The notes beneath the pieces are model-generated. The model did not search any database and had not been told where the DNA came from. It worked only from the letters and a program-made list of their open reading frames with translations. DNA of 64,000 bases from Tigriopus japonicus (lineage: Eukaryota > Arthropoda > Copepoda > Harpacticoida > Harpacticidae): positions 7,743,797 to 7,807,796 of the forward strand of contig CM021321.1 of NCBI GenBank assembly GCA_010645155.1, in the 5' to 3' direction. The stretch's first letter is position 1; each line of letters starts with the position of its first letter. Below are positions 46,376 to 58,688 of this stretch, one piece after another. The position numbers and the translations under genes were made by a program.

Positions 46376-48417
46376 TTAATGCAATCGCCGTCGGGCATGC
46401 ACAATTTTTCGATCTCGCCCATGATCATCGTTGCTATTGGAACGACGATGAATCGTTTCCCTTAGATCGGCCAACGTGGCATGGAACAAGTTTTCTATTT
46501 CCATGTCAGCGTTTTTGACAATATCTTGGGCGTGTTCCAACGGTCGATTCCGGGTAGTCCTTGAAATAACGTTATTTCTAAAGGGTTAACAAGCGAATTT
46601 TAGCCTTTTTACTGGTGTGATCTTACTCCCGATTGGTCTGGTCGTAGACTTTCCAATTGGCTGGCAATCGGATGTTCCGAGAGAGACAGAAATGAGTGGC
46701 AATGATGTTCAGTTGCATGCGAACAGCATCCGGTTGCCAATGAATGCCGTCAGAAGCGCGGCGATGGATTTGATGGAGGAACAAATGATGCATATCTAGT
46801 GGAATAAAAAAGAATAAGTAGGAAAGTCCATTTGGCATTGAAATCTAATATTCGCAATGTTATTAGGCCCTTTTTAATTACTTGCATCTGGATTTTCAGT
46901 GTAAATAAATGATTTTGATGTGTCCTTGGTTTAGAATAGGGCCCAAAGTAAAATAAATTAATAAACAGTACATCAAGGATGGATTTTCAATCAAAGTGAT
47001 TAATTTTTGGAAACGAATGTAAGTCAATCTGAACCCAAAAAAAGTTGCCCAAAGGTTGACCAATGAAATTTTGTGATAAAATCAAAAAATTAGAATCCTG
47101 TGATCTTAATGCAAAAAACCTTAAATTGCAATCATTAAACCTAATGCATTGAACTTTCGCATAAAAGTAAATAATTACCTATAACATCGAATCCATAAGC
47201 AGAGGCAATGGTAGCCGCATACACATTTCCAGCCATCACATTGTATCGCATGCTCTTTTGTTGGAATTCCAGTCCTTTGATCAGAAAGCCACCTCGAATT
47301 TCGACACTGATGGGAGGGGTTGTCATCCAAACGACCTAAAAATGAAAATTACAGCCAACCCGCAAGCAAAACTGAGGGAAGTGATAGAAACTATGATGAA
47401 CAAATCAAGAATTAAATTGGAAACAGACAAATCTCAACGATACCAGGAAAGAGCATTTGGATAAAATTCCAATAATAATGGTATTTGAAATGTCATTTTT
47501 GTGTTCAAGAAACACCTTAAAATGACAACATCTCTGAAATTCTAATAGCCACAACTTTTCAAGTAATCGCAAAGTGACTTTCAGTTTAACCCTTTTTGGC
47601 AATAGTTTCAAATTTGCTTCAATCACAATGAAAAACGCACCTTTTCTTAACGAATATTTGAATCATTGTCTGTCTGACAAATTAAAAAAATCATATATAT
47701 TGAATTTTTTAGAAGTTGAATGAAACAATACATTGTCAAAATAAGTTTCCGGTTCATAAATCACCTTTAAAATAATGTTGGGATGTCTTTCCAAAAACTA
47801 ATTCACCCCATACTACAAATTATCCTTAATCGCCATAAAGTAGTGATATCCGATTCGACTCACTTGAGATCGAGATGGCAAATAATATCGCAAACACTCA
47901 AACAAGTCCAACAGATTGTCCCTATACTTGACAATCCCATTGGGACCCCATCGGTTAATGTCCCACAAGGCCGAATTCATCACGATCAGATCAGGATAAC
48001 AGCCAAAAGTGCCTTTATAATCCCGAAAAAGTCCTTCCAATTCGGGACTAAAACAACGCGTGATAAAATGAAACGTGAATTGAACATCATGCGAAGGCAA
48101 ATGAATATCACGACCCTCTCGATAATCTCGACCGGCATTGATCTCCGAGGCTTCAAAGAGCTTATCCCCATAGAACTCTTCCTCGCCTTTACCGCACAAA
48201 TGGCGCCTGAAAATGGGCAAATTTCATGATAGAGAAACTTTTCGTTGTTGGATAAAGGAAGAAGAAACTACCGATCGATTAATGTGTTATTGCTTTGTAA
48301 AGAGACCAGATACACAAGGTCTTTGTAGATGTTCCGCATGATGGAATCGCCTAGGAAGAGGACACTTTTTCCATGGAAAATCTTCAAGAGATTGTCGCGA
48401 TCGAAAATGTCTGCCAT
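46376..48417 (-). CDS. PC-esterase domain protein 1 (PCED1/FAM113)-like, 5 exons
   Basis: Exons on the minus strand: 48417-48272, 48206-47864, 47335-47179, 46795-46627 and 46559-46376. Phases agree throughout and the product is 332 aa. It belongs to the GDSL/SGNH-like acyl-esterase superfamily. Seen: the N-terminal nucleophile block VLFLGDSIMRNIYKDLVYL; a second block DLIVMNSALWDINRWG (the Asn/Gly oxyanion region); VVWMTTPP; and a C-terminal SDGIHWQPDAVRMQ holding the Asp-x-x-His of the catalytic pair. The tail is basic (HARRRLH). The substrate of animal PCED1 proteins is not established to my knowledge. It is divergently oriented to the LRR gene, with about 820 bp between start codons. Confidence 0.88.
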
Positions 48418-49240
48418 TTTGATCGGTACTAAAGTTGACTCGGTTCTTTTCTACAGATAAGTGTGACCACATGAGTGTTGCCAGGGGCTTTCAAACCGAC
48501 AGTGCCAAAAATTATCCTTGATGGTGTCATTCTCTGTCGTAAACAAAAAGTAAATCCATGTTCTGTCGCTCTTTCATGAAATTTCTCTCAGTTTCCTAAG
48601 TTTTTTTTTTTTAGTTTTCAAGCACCGAAAATTATTGGTTTATTTTTTTGGAAAAAGTAAAGTTAATGGGCAATTTTGGCTAATGCAGTCAGAATAATTA
48701 ACTTTTTATCGTGTTTTCAAAAGTTTTTTTGGTAGAATAATTTGGTTTCTAGTATGGACAGTGCAACCCACAAATCTTGAAGCTTTTCTTCTTGCTCACT
48801 TGACTACTTAACCCCATGATCTGATAAAATTCGATGTTGGACGGAATTCTTAAATCGGTCAAGGATGTTCAACTACTTAAGCAGAAAAACAACAAAAATA
48901 TCAGTCAAAGATTCCACACGGCTGAAATCAAATAAGTAAAGCCAAATAGATTGAAAAAGTGACATTTGTTATTTAGTTTGTTCACTTGAGGATCTGTTTG
49001 AGTGATTTAAGGTAATATTCGATAAGAGGACAGTTTTTGCTACGTATAACGAAAAATTTAGATACAAAGTCAAACATTTAATATTTTAATTTTCATGGCA
49101 ACTTTTATGAAGATCATGAGGCAACGCTTTGATTAGCGCCCTCTGTCAAACAATCAAGTTAGGATTGCCGGGTATCTTGCCGGGCATTTTGGGGAACTAT
49201 TTTGTTGCAATTAACTCTTCTGATTCTCCCTTCTTTCAAT
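48418..49240. other. Bidirectional intergenic region
   Basis: AT-rich DNA between two divergent start codons, presumably holding both promoters. I find no clear core promoter motif or repeat. Confidence 0.45.
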
Positions 49241-50413
49241 ATGCCAAGTCCTACGGCTTTTGAGGCCAATCTTTCGTTTCCCACCTCAAATCAAGTCATT
49301 GAGGTATCTAATATCAAATGTTCGGACACAAGTTCCAATTATGGAGATCCAGGTCAAGATTTGTCCCTTTCTTTTATTGGGCCCATCATGGAGCATCTTC
49401 TCAAACCAACTCAAGACAAGAACGCCACCTATTTAAATCTGTCCAACTTGAAATTGAAAACCTTACCAATTTTGGCCCAAAGGCTCAAACAACTCCGTTA
49501 TCTAGATCTCTCTTACAACCCCTTAGATGCCAAAGAGTTCAAAGGGCCAAACTATTGTGGGATTGGGGTCAAATATCTTCTTCATTTGGATGAGGTGGTA
49601 CTTGAACATTGCCAATTGGGAGAATTACCTCAAGTTTTCCTTCAATGCAAGAACCTCCGGATTCTAAGACTTCATGGCAACAAGATTGATCGCCTGAACC
49701 ATTCATTTACTGACTTGAAATGGTTGGCCGAGTTAGATCTCTCGTCCAACCATTTGATTGCTCTTCCAGAGACAATCAAGAATTTGATCAACTTGACCCA
49801 TCTTAATCTGAGTGAAAACAAGTTTGAATTCTTTCCTGAGGAGGTTTTACTCATCTCAAGCCTGGAATCACTGATATTGAACCGGAATAGGATCTTATTC
49901 TTGCCTAATAATCTGGATATGTTGACAAATCTTAAGATTTTAAGATTGGCTTACAATAAGTTGGATGATATACCCAAGACGATGCCTCCTCAACTCATCT
50001 GTTTGGATCTGTTTGGGAACTTATTGCACAAATTATCCTTCAGAAAACCATTGGAAGCCCTGGAACACTTTGATGCAGATTTTAACTACGCCAAAGTACC
50101 ATGGAACCATTATGACAGTCAAAAGAACAGGCTAAGATCAGGGCTGAAAGAAATGGAGACAATTAACCGCTTCAAGTTCCCCACGATTAAGAAGTGGAAT
50201 GAATCTGCAATAGAATTGGCCAATGTTCCAGAGGAGATTCAAGACACCCAAAGTAATTCTGGGCCAAGTAATTGGGATTCTCCGGTCGAAAAGACTTCTC
50301 AAAGTCTTTCGCCTTTCTTTCCGATTCTATATCATGCTCCTTTCATACAAAAGTATTTGAAGAGAGAATATGATCCACAAGGTTCTCAAGACTGTTTTGA
50401 GGACGCCGATTAA
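49241..50413 (+). CDS. Leucine-rich-repeat protein, intronless
   Basis: A single open frame of 390 aa, starting at the ATG giving MPSPTAFEANLS; earlier in-frame sequence has no ATG. About eight LRRs of 22-24 residues lie between residues 65 and 290, for example LRYLDLSYNPL, LRILRLHGNKI, LAELDLSSNHLIALP, LTHLNLSENKFEFFP, LESLILNRNRILFLP and LKILRLAYNKLDDIP. There is no signal peptide, membrane segment or kinase, so it is probably a cytosolic scaffold. The C-terminal 100 residues are low in similarity to anything I know. LRRs bind proteins, but the partner cannot be read from sequence, and I give no symbol. AATAAA at 50709-50714 is a plausible polyadenylation signal. Confidence 0.85.
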   Translation: MPSPTAFEANLSFPTSNQVIEVSNIKCSDTSSNYGDPGQDLSLSFIGPIMEHLLKPTQDKNATYLNLSNLKLKTLPILAQRLKQLRYLDLSYNPLDAKEFKGPNYCGIGVKYLLHLDEVVLEHCQLGELPQVFLQCKNLRILRLHGNKIDRLNHSFTDLKWLAELDLSSNHLIALPETIKNLINLTHLNLSENKFEFFPEEVLLISSLESLILNRNRILFLPNNLDMLTNLKILRLAYNKLDDIPKTMPPQLICLDLFGNLLHKLSFRKPLEALEHFDADFNYAKVPWNHYDSQKNRLRSGLKEMETINRFKFPTIKKWNESAIELANVPEEIQDTQSNSGPSNWDSPVEKTSQSLSPFFPILYHAPFIQKYLKREYDPQGSQDCFEDAD

Positions 50414-50760
50414 CACCAGGATTCACTCAAATTGCTGAATTTCCAATGATTTGCACAAGTTTCAAAATGAGAACAAATTCCGTTCCAAATGACGAGGGAC
50501 ATTTTTCAATATCATTGACAGTTTTTCGAGTGAGCAGGCAGTGTTAAACCCAAGCCGTTTGAAAACGCCCAAAATGTTCTTCCGATATGAATTACAATTT
50601 AATTGTTAAAACGTCTTTTTGTGGTTGATTGTTGTTCCTCGGGTTCTTCAGCTAAATGCTTGTTTCAATGTATTAACTGATTTCCAATTTCATATTGAAA
50701 CAAAGAAAAATAAATTTTTAGGGTTTAAAACTAAGAAAAAATATTATTGAGGTTCATTTT

Positions 50761-51008
50761 GAGGGAGGAGACGTGGTGTCGTGGTTAGCGCAGTTTCCTG
50801 TAGTGAGAGAGGTCCCAGGTTCGATTCATCCACGACCTCTCTCAGGGAAACTTTTAGACGCTAATCCACACCCACAGACGGAGAACCAATCTGATACCGG
50901 ACACGAGATTGTCTATCGGAAATGATTTGGAAGATGTGATGGCTGGCTTCGCTTGCCGGGCGAGGCTCAAACCTCCGACCCTAGCACACCCAATCAAAAA
51001 AAAAAATT
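50761..51008 (+). mobile_element. tRNA-derived SINE
   Basis: The head resembles a tRNA gene, with an A box in GTGGTTAGCGCAG and a B box in GGTTCGATTC about 35 bases later. The body lacks tRNA folding and ends in a run of about ten A. That layout (Pol III promoter, unrelated body, A-rich tail) is a SINE. No clear target-site duplication was found. Confidence 0.75.
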
Positions 51009-51156
51009 ATCTGAAGACTTAAATGGTTCAATCTTTTGCCCATTAATCTTCGTCGGGATGTGTAGGAGCTGATCCTCTAACAGCGTTTGAAGAAGGATTG
51101 GACAATTTTCAAATACTATTCCTGATCAATCCACTGTTCAAGGGTTGTTCAGATCA

Positions 51157-51286
51157 GCCAACAGTAACTCGTTGGTAAACCAAATATATAAATGTTGATT
51201 TTATATTTTATGTAGTAAGGTTAATAATCGACTTTCTTTACAGGGAACCCCATTCCTTGCAGCGGTAATCAAAAATCTGCAACCCA
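51157..51286. repeat. Dispersed repeat, copy 2
   Basis: Shares both ends with 36469-36866 (28 of 29 bases at the left end) but lacks the 275-bp insert present there. Confidence 0.6.
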
Positions 51287-51422
51287 CAAACAAAACAAAA
51301 AATGGGAGTAAGGTATAACAATGTTTATAATATTATCTCTTTTTGTTGGTGTACACCAGTTACACAACGAAGAGTTGCATGCTGTTATTACATCGTACAA
51401 AATGATAGAAAGAAAGTAATTA

Positions 51423-54400
51423 TCATGACAAATCTTCTAGTGCTTCCAACGCCACAGACTCAAGATCCGTCAACTCGTCTTTTTTTGCATTATTTATTGA
51501 GTCTTCAGTCTGCAAAAAGAGCAAGAAAAGATCATGATCATTTAGGTAAATTCTATCTAAAACTGTCAAAGTTCTTACCTCTGGGCTTTTGGTCGTTTGG
51601 GGATCTTCTTCTGGCTCCAACCGTCCATAAATTGACCAAATTTGTTTCACTGGAACCCTACTAAACGAACAAGTAATTTATAATAACTTTTAGTGCGAGT
51701 AATGATTCTTGAACATATTTTCTTTTCAGTTGGCTTTATCACCAAAACGATGAGTTTTGTGGCAATAAGCTTGGCTAACGAAGTTCAAAATTTTGTTTAT
51801 GTTCTAAATTGCATGGATGCTTTATTCCTACGTTTCTTCGTTTTATTTTTAGGCCGTAAAAGCCTTTATGCATTAAATTTTGAAAACCATCTTCTCGGAC
51901 CAAATAGAGCATAAAATCTCATAAATCTTACCTCTCATTCTCACCAGTCTTGGAAAAAAGCGATGTAGTGGATCGTTTGTTAGGCGATTCTTCAAAGACG
52001 TTATAGGGAGTAAATCGGAACGAAGATTCACTATGCCAACTTAACTTTTGGTCCAATTTCCGTCTCGGATCATACACTTCCAAATGTTCATCTTCAGTCA
52101 GGCATTTCACGACAAATTCATCGGTGCAACTTAAAGTCCAATCTGGAGACTCATCCTTTGTCTTTGGGCTTCCTTGCCAATCGGAAAGATGGGTCAAAAA
52201 GAACTGGACTTCCAAAGCCAAATCTTGGATCCGAGGATTCTTGTATTTTTGAGCACATGTCTGGATGAAAGCAAAGAGATCTTCATGAGAAGCCTCAGCG
52301 GACGACTGGATGATCCAGAACACAGAATCTAACGCAGATATCACGATCTTTTCGAATTCGGGGGAATTCAGGTCCAAATCCAAGGCTTGTCGACCAATCT
52401 CCAAGACCTTGGAGGTATTTGCGGTTATATCAGTTTGAAAATCCTGGACCAAAGCCCAAAGGTAGAGGCGTTGAACAATAGGAGGAGGTTTCTCCTTGTT
52501 ACACAAGTTTTCCAACACTTTGGACAGTTTTAAGCCGGATTTATGTCGAGTGTTCCGTTTCTCCTCGTCTTCTTTTTCATTTTGTGGAGCTCCTAGGATT
52601 CCTTGAATCTCAAACATGATTCCTTCTCGATTTGATTTGGAAGCTTGTAGCAGTTTTAGTAGCAAACCTGTATACCAACCCAAGTTTGATTGATGCCGCT
52701 TTTTGGCCACTTCCATGCATTTGCGAATGAGTTCTTCAGTTTGGAACGTATCTTTGGAAGACCTGATGAATTCAACGAGAGTGGCACAAATTCCCGTGAT
52801 ATTCTCATCATTAGCCAATTCATAAAGAAATGAGAGTGCTTTTCTCTGAATCGAATCATCCGGATGCTTAAGACAAGCTAGTACATTTTCTTGCTCTTGT
52901 TCGGTTAACTTGGGAGTGGGTGGATATCGGAAGAACTCATAGAGAGAAGCCAACCCCATGTACTTCATGTTGTTATGTTTGCTTTGAAGGCATTTGTTGA
53001 TGTAGAACAAAGATTTGTCCACAAGTTGTTCGTACAACTTGGATTGACCCAGAGACTTTTGATTCATCACGGCAATTGTTTTGATGCACTGGTAGATAAT
53101 GGCTTGACCAATCGTTTCTTTAGGACTCACGCCCTCCAAAGATCGTAAAAGACTCTTACTAATCAATGCTGCATGATGATCCGACCAATCTGATCGTTCC
53201 AAAAGAATCCCAATCAAGATCATCACATCCATTTGAACCCAAGGAGCTTCAACACCGTGATACACATATTCCTTGGGAAACTTATGGTCCAATATCTGAT
53301 TGAGGATCTCGATCAAAGGCTTAATCAAGCCCGAATCACACGTGGAGTTATGAAGAGTGACACATTTCATCACCTGAACAGCCACACCAACGACGCCAGG
53401 ATCAGGGTCGCTTAGACAGTTGTAAATGGTGCTTTCCAAGGATGAGATGTGATCGGGAGCCTTTTGCATGATAGCTTCCAGGCAAATCAAGGCCTTTTTC
53501 CGAATGAAGTCCTTCGTATGAGTGGTCTTCTCTTGGAGAATGGGCAATAACATGGGTGCCATCTCTTTGGGAGTGAGATGGATCGCCGCGATCAGGGCGA
53601 TATTCACCTCTATCACGTTCTTGGATTTTAAGTCTTTGAGGATGGTGTTGATCAATAACAAGATGAGTTCATCGTGTTCCGAGATTAACAAAGTGCAAGC
53701 CAAATATCCTAAAACATACTTCATATCAGTAATATTAGTGACTACGATTTGAAATAAAGAATGGATGAATAAGGAGTAAAATTAACTGAAAAAAACGGTC
53801 AGTGAGAGATAAAAGCGGAAGATTTTGCAAGGCATTAAAGGTATTATTTTGCTTGTAATTTCCCTTCGAATTATGTATTTTGCAAATTTTCACTTTTGTA
53901 GCCACAGTTTGTTTCATACTGTCTTTTTAAATATGAATTGAAAAAATCGACTTAAAATTAAAGGGGAAATAGAGACCCTTTTTTGGCTATAAAACTGGAT
54001 GATTTTATGGAAAAAGCTACATTAATTTGCAGTAATATGCACTCCTAACGTTATTGCAAAATAATTATCAATCTCACCCATTTTCTTCTCAAGAATGGAG
54101 CCTTTTTGAGCGAGTTGTAAGGCATAGATTTGGATGAACTTGACGTCATAGCCGAGAATATGACAGGCCATAGCTCTGACCAAGGCATCGGACATCACCG
54201 CGGGTTTCACATCGGTTTCCTTGAGTTTGGCTTGAATCTCTTTTAAATGGGCCAGAACGATGGAAGACTCTTCACTTTTGGTCTGAACCAAATACAATGT
54301 CTGGAGGAAATGAGCCAAAATCGGGGGTAAATGACTCGTGCGATCCTCATTATCGGATCCATTTGCGGGCAAAGTCCAGCGAGGTCCGGGATAACCTAAA

Positions 54401-54538
54401 AAATGAAAAAAAAAAACAATAATGTAAGGGACAGCGGAGTGAGTAACCAAACTAGCTAGGTTTGTTACCTCCAAAAGTGGGCGAAGAGGCCAGACTTTGT
54501 GAGAGATAGTTCCAGGTTCGATTCAACATGATGGACAT
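51423..54538 (-). CDS. AP4E1: AP-4 complex subunit epsilon, ear-less (5 exons)
   Basis: The large subunit of the clathrin-independent AP-4 coat, which sorts cargo (ATG9A in mammals) from the trans-Golgi network. Exons: 54538-54469, 54395-54078, 53708-51932, 51657-51579 and 51509-51423. All GT-AG with matching phases; 776 aa. Seen: a short N-terminus, then GYDVKFIQIYALQLAQKGS, EKKM|GYLACTLL (the exon 2/3 join recreates the adaptin block), LKSKNVIEVNIAL, and YHGVEAPWVQMDVMILIG, which matches epsilon rather than gamma or alpha adaptins. The HEAT solenoid is complete, but the protein stops at LEALEDLS. Human epsilon is about 1,137 aa, with a hinge and ear after this point. The stop of the long exon 3 frame lies inside the donor GTAAGA, so splicing to exons 4-5 is needed. 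Confidence 0.88.
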
Positions 54539-55544
54539 GCTGGATGGGCGTGTCCTTCTTTGCCCCGTTGGACAACTTGGACTATGGAGACGACACTGAC
54601 AAATTCACTGGTTTGTGTGGTTTTGTTGTTGTACTTTACAAAACATCAACAAACCACTCTTGTAAGGGTGACTGAGTCGTTTGTTCTGAGGATGACATGG
54701 CATGAAAAAAGAACAGTTCGGCTGAAATCATCACATGAGGATGTTGTTGAGAAAATGAAATTTGACTCCATTCCTTCTCAAAACTACTACGTTTCAAAAT
54801 TCTGCCCCATGATTTTGATAAAGAAGCACATGAAAACCAAATTTGAAAAAGTGAAACACATTGTGGGAGGTCACTTGTTGGGCAAGAAGCATAAAACCTG
54901 AGACAGTACAAAGTTTTATAATGCATGGAAAGTACCCACAATTAAAAGTGGTTTGGAAAGAGCAGCTTCCCAGACATCTCACTTTGGTTCTTAGTCCATT
55001 TTTGACAATTTGTGAATTTAATTGTGTTTGAAATGGAAGCTTTAAACTTCCTAAAATGTTTGCCTTCATAAGATGTCTTTCAAAAATCATGGTTTGATAT
55101 AGATTTTCCAGTATCCAGCATCATCTTTATTGAATAAAAGAATAGGCGGGATATGAACAATTAAACCCCTTCACTATGGTATCATTTTTTTTAGTTTTTT
55201 TAAAACATATAATATATAATTGTTTGCAATAATGACGAAATAAGAACTCATTTAAAAGATAAGTAAACTTTATAGTCCCAAGCAGGGCACAGACACATAA
55301 AGAATCTCAATTTTCTGTTTTTGTAATGATTTTTCAATATACTTCAAATGACGGCCCTTTAAGAATCTTTATTCCATCCTTAACCAATCCATCAATCCTC
55401 AAAGTCACCCTGGACTCATGCCTTTAAGCTCAATCAAGTCATGTTTGGACGAGTTGCATTCAACTCAAACCAATCCCTCCATCTCTTCCGTTGTTCTTGC
55501 CAGCAACATATCATTTTCCCGTCAACGTACTTGGCCGCAGCATC
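54539..55544. other. Divergent spacer between AP4E1 and FKBP6
   Basis: A head-to-head intergenic region of about 1 kb. No gene, RNA or repeat is recognised; small open frames look random. Confidence 0.45.
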
Positions 55545-58200
55545 ATGAGTAACGATCAAGATCCCGTGGATTACACCCTTGATCCCAATCAAGAACTCGA
55601 GGACAACCAAATCCGGCTTCAATCCGGCCTGGATATCAGGTACTTACTTTGCCCATTCTCACTCATTCACATGTTTTCATATACGTAAGATAGAAAACGA
55701 TGAGCACGTGCTTTTAGGAGTCTAATTGACGATGGAACGGGCGCCATTTTTGAGCCGGAAGTGGACGAACGGCTCTTTGATGACTTCAAACCCGAGGATC
55801 GGAACTATTTTATGTCCAAAGATGCCGATTTCGAGGCCAAATTGAAGCGATTGCACCTGGATGATGATCAAGACACGGTGAATTTGGAGGACGACGATGA
55901 AGTCATGGATTTTGCTGCTAAAGGAGCGCTGATGGAGAATGTCACGGAGGATGCAGGCGTCAAAAAGCGGGTAGATTATTTCTTTTGATATTGTAAACCT
56001 TCGACAAAGATATTTGTCTTAAGACTTGATTTGAGGGCAGAGCAGAGCTTTATTAGGAGTATAGATTCAGAAATGACTACCTTGATTAGTTCCAAGTTTG
56101 TAAAGAGTATCGTTGATTTTAAAATCAGAAATAGGGTGAAGGAAGCTGATGACCAAGGGTGCACTTTTCGTGCAAATATTTTTTTAAAGTTTTTAATTAA
56201 TGAAAGAAGTAATACATAAATAAAATGAACGTGATAAAAAAGTAAAAAAAATGATTAAAAAAGCGTATTTTTTATAATGTACAAAAACGGTGTATTTGAG
56301 TCATGGGGGCCCGTTCTGGGTTCTTGAGGCGCCATTCGAGGCGGAATATCCACTAGACACAGAGGTTTGGGTGTGATGGGGGGCAGACCTAGGATCGAAC
56401 CCATGAACCCGAGCATTGCTCGGTCGCGCGTTAGTTAACTGCGCTACAACCATCTCCCCTGAAAAAAAAACACTGAGTGCTTCACTTGTCCCAAGAATGC
56501 CTTTTTCAGTCAAAAAATGTACAGAAAGATGTTTCTTCTAATGGAGGATTGCTTGTTATTGATTAATTGATGTTATTATTCTTCAGATTCTCTTTCATGG
56601 ATTGCAAAGTTCAGGTCGACCTCCAACCTTTGGGATGGTCACCATTCATTATTCGTTATATTTGGAAGATCAAGATGAGCCGTATGACTCAACCATTCTT
56701 CGAGGTCGACCTGAGCGGTTCAAACTCGATGATGGACGATTACTGCCGGGTATTGAGTTGGCTGTCAAGTCCATGTTGGCCAAGGAGAGGTCTGAGTTCC
56801 TCATCCAGCCGCAATACGCCTTCGGTGATATGGGCTGTCCACCGCGTGTGCCACAAAAAGCCGAGATTTTAGCCAAGATTGAGTTGTTAAACTTTGTTCA
56901 AGAAGCCGAAGCTGAAGCTTTACTCTCTTTGGATCCGGAAGAAAGGGCCAAAGCCAAGAGTTTTGAAGAGATTTTGAAGGTTGTCAAGATCGAACACACC
57001 GAGGGCAATAACTTGGTGCGGGCTCAAGAGTGGAAAAACGCCCTCAAAAGGTAACTAAGTTTTTTGCACTCTTGTTGTCTTGATATTATTAAATGTAATG
57101 ATCGAACAAAAAGCGATATTCCATTCAAAAACTCCCTTTAAACGAATCCAAATAACCGAAACAAACAATAGAAAACCACTTGAAAGAATTGAACATTTTG
57201 AAAAAAGTTTCAAAATTTATTCCAAAATCAAAAGTGGTTTTTGAAATTTATTTCGCCGAAATTTTTGGTTCCTTTTGAAAGACTGTCTCTGTCCACCACT
57301 ACTACAAAGTTTCCTCTTCAAAGCACAAATTCTCTCTTTTTAAAGATGTTACAGTTAAAAAGATTATGCTTATAGATACGAGAGGGGCGTTCGATTGCTC
57401 GAGGACGTCGAAATGAAAGACGAGGAACAGGAAAAGAGGCAGCAAGAGCTTTTGCGAGACCTTCAACTCAATCGAGCCCACTGTTGTTTAAAAGTGGGCT
57501 GGCCTAAAAAAGCCTGTATCGCGCTTCAAAAGGCCTTGGAAATCGATCCACGCAATGCCAAAGCCAACTTCCGAATGGCAAAGGCCAAACGAATGTTGGG
57601 TAATCTAGAGGATGCCATGAAGTATCTCAAAAGGGCGGATTCGCTAACGCATAATGCAAATCCGGATATTGGTTTGGAAATGAAAGGATTGGCCGAACTC
57701 ATCAAGCGTGAAAAGGATGCCGAGAAGGCCATGTGCTCCAAAATGTTCGAATCAGCCAAAAATGATGCAAAAGTATCCGAATCCAAAATGGATGAAGAGG
57801 ACGTAGATGACGATTTTTGCGACGAGATGAGAATGCGATTGGAAGGTTCGTTTTCTCCCTTATTTTATTTTCAAAACGTTTTGGATCAGAACTTGAATTA
57901 CATAGCAATTCATTTATTTTCAAAATGAATGGGTAATTGATCAGTTACATAATTAATTTCGACCGAATTATATGCAAACAAATTTAAGAAAGCATAAAGA
58001 AATATATTTTTATGAAATTTTGAATTTGTTTCTTTACAGGTTTCCTTCTAAATGCCAACGACTCGAGTCTTCCCTTGCCCAAAAATTTTACTCCGGCTGA
58101 AATTCGCATGACGAAGAGTTTGGCTTCCGAAATGAAAATGAAGGTGGAAAAAGTCATCCTGAAGAACTCTCAAGTTCAATGGACCGTTTTCAAAGAGTAA
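55545..58200 (+). CDS. FKBP6: FKBP6/shutdown co-chaperone, FKBP + TPR (5 exons)
   Basis: Exons: 55545-55639, 55718-55970, 56587-57050, 57376-57845 and 58040-58200. Phases agree and the product is 480 aa. FKBP6, called shutdown in Drosophila, is an Hsp90-binding co-chaperone needed for loading Piwi proteins with piRNA in the germline. Seen: an acidic N-terminal extension; one FKBP domain (TIHYSLYLEDQDEPYDST, FKLDDGRLLPGIELAVKSM, FLIQPQYAFGDMGCPPRVP, AEILAKIELLNF); then TPR helices (NLVRAQEWKNALKRYERGV, LNRAHCCLKVGWPKKACIAL, NAKANFRMAKAKRMLGNLED). The GCPPxVP loop and degenerate active site match the FKBP6 branch, known as catalytically inactive, rather than FKBP4/5. A SINE sits in intron 2. 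The 3' end is within 500 bp of the myosin gene on the same strand. Confidence 0.9.
56290..56462 (-). mobile_element. tRNA-derived SINE in FKBP6 intron 2
   Basis: On the minus strand the head reads GATGGTTGTAGCGCAGTTAA (A box region), then GGGTTCGATCCTAGGT (B box) about 35 bases on. A body follows, ending near 56290. It is antisense to the host gene. Its head differs from the SINE at 50761, so two families or subfamilies are present. Confidence 0.7.
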
Positions 58201-58267
58201 TCTCGATATCATCCATACGGGCTGTGAATAGAATATCTCTGCAATTTTGTAACTATCATGAAGTACG

Positions 58268-58273
58268 AATAAA
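58268..58273 (+). terminator. FKBP6 polyadenylation signal
   Basis: AATAAA 68 bases past the FKBP6 stop, followed by a GT/T-rich stretch (GATTGTGTTTC). Confidence 0.7.
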
Positions 58274-58315
58274 GATTGTGTTTCTCTCAAATTCCGATAA
58301 ATTTGTTCTTTAAGC

Positions 58316-58330
58316 TCCCGTATATATTTA
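58316..58330 (+). promoter_or_regulatory. Possible TATA box of the myosin heavy chain gene
   Basis: CGTATATATTTAGC lies about 45 bases past the FKBP6 polyadenylation signal and about 360 bases before the myosin ATG. A splice acceptor (ATGTTACAG, about 58650-58658) just before the ATG implies a short untranslated first exon between them. Use as a TATA box is inference from position. Confidence 0.4.
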
Positions 58331-58688
58331 GCTTGCTTTCACAGTAACCTGGTCTCATGTCGCGAGTCCCAAGGGAAAAATGCTGATGCGGCATTTTTAA
58401 TTTTAACTCCCATATCGTTCGAACGTTAGTGAGTCAGAGAGTGCGTCGTGGACTTTGAGATTTCAAAAGATGACTTGTGCCAGAAAATTTCAGGTTAAAT
58501 AGGCCCCACTAAGACCTAGCAAAATTCAGTCAGGAAAATCTTGTTCCACGTTGTGGATCATTCCGATAACCTGATCCTGATCCCATTTAATCTCAGTAGG
58601 TGTGTAGGTTGGTCACTTTATAGAGAAAGATGAGTGTTGATCACTAAAATGTTACAGATTCATTGACTGAATTGGAAGAGACCCAATC

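Noticed and set aside
50770..50845. Possible functional tRNA gene
   Set aside because: A and B boxes are present, but the sequence does not close into a cloverleaf acceptor stem and is followed by a body and A-tail, so SINE fits better.
54560..54901. 113-aa + strand frame in the AP4E1/FKBP6 gap
   Set aside because: No domain or splice context; the composition looks like random AT-rich DNA.
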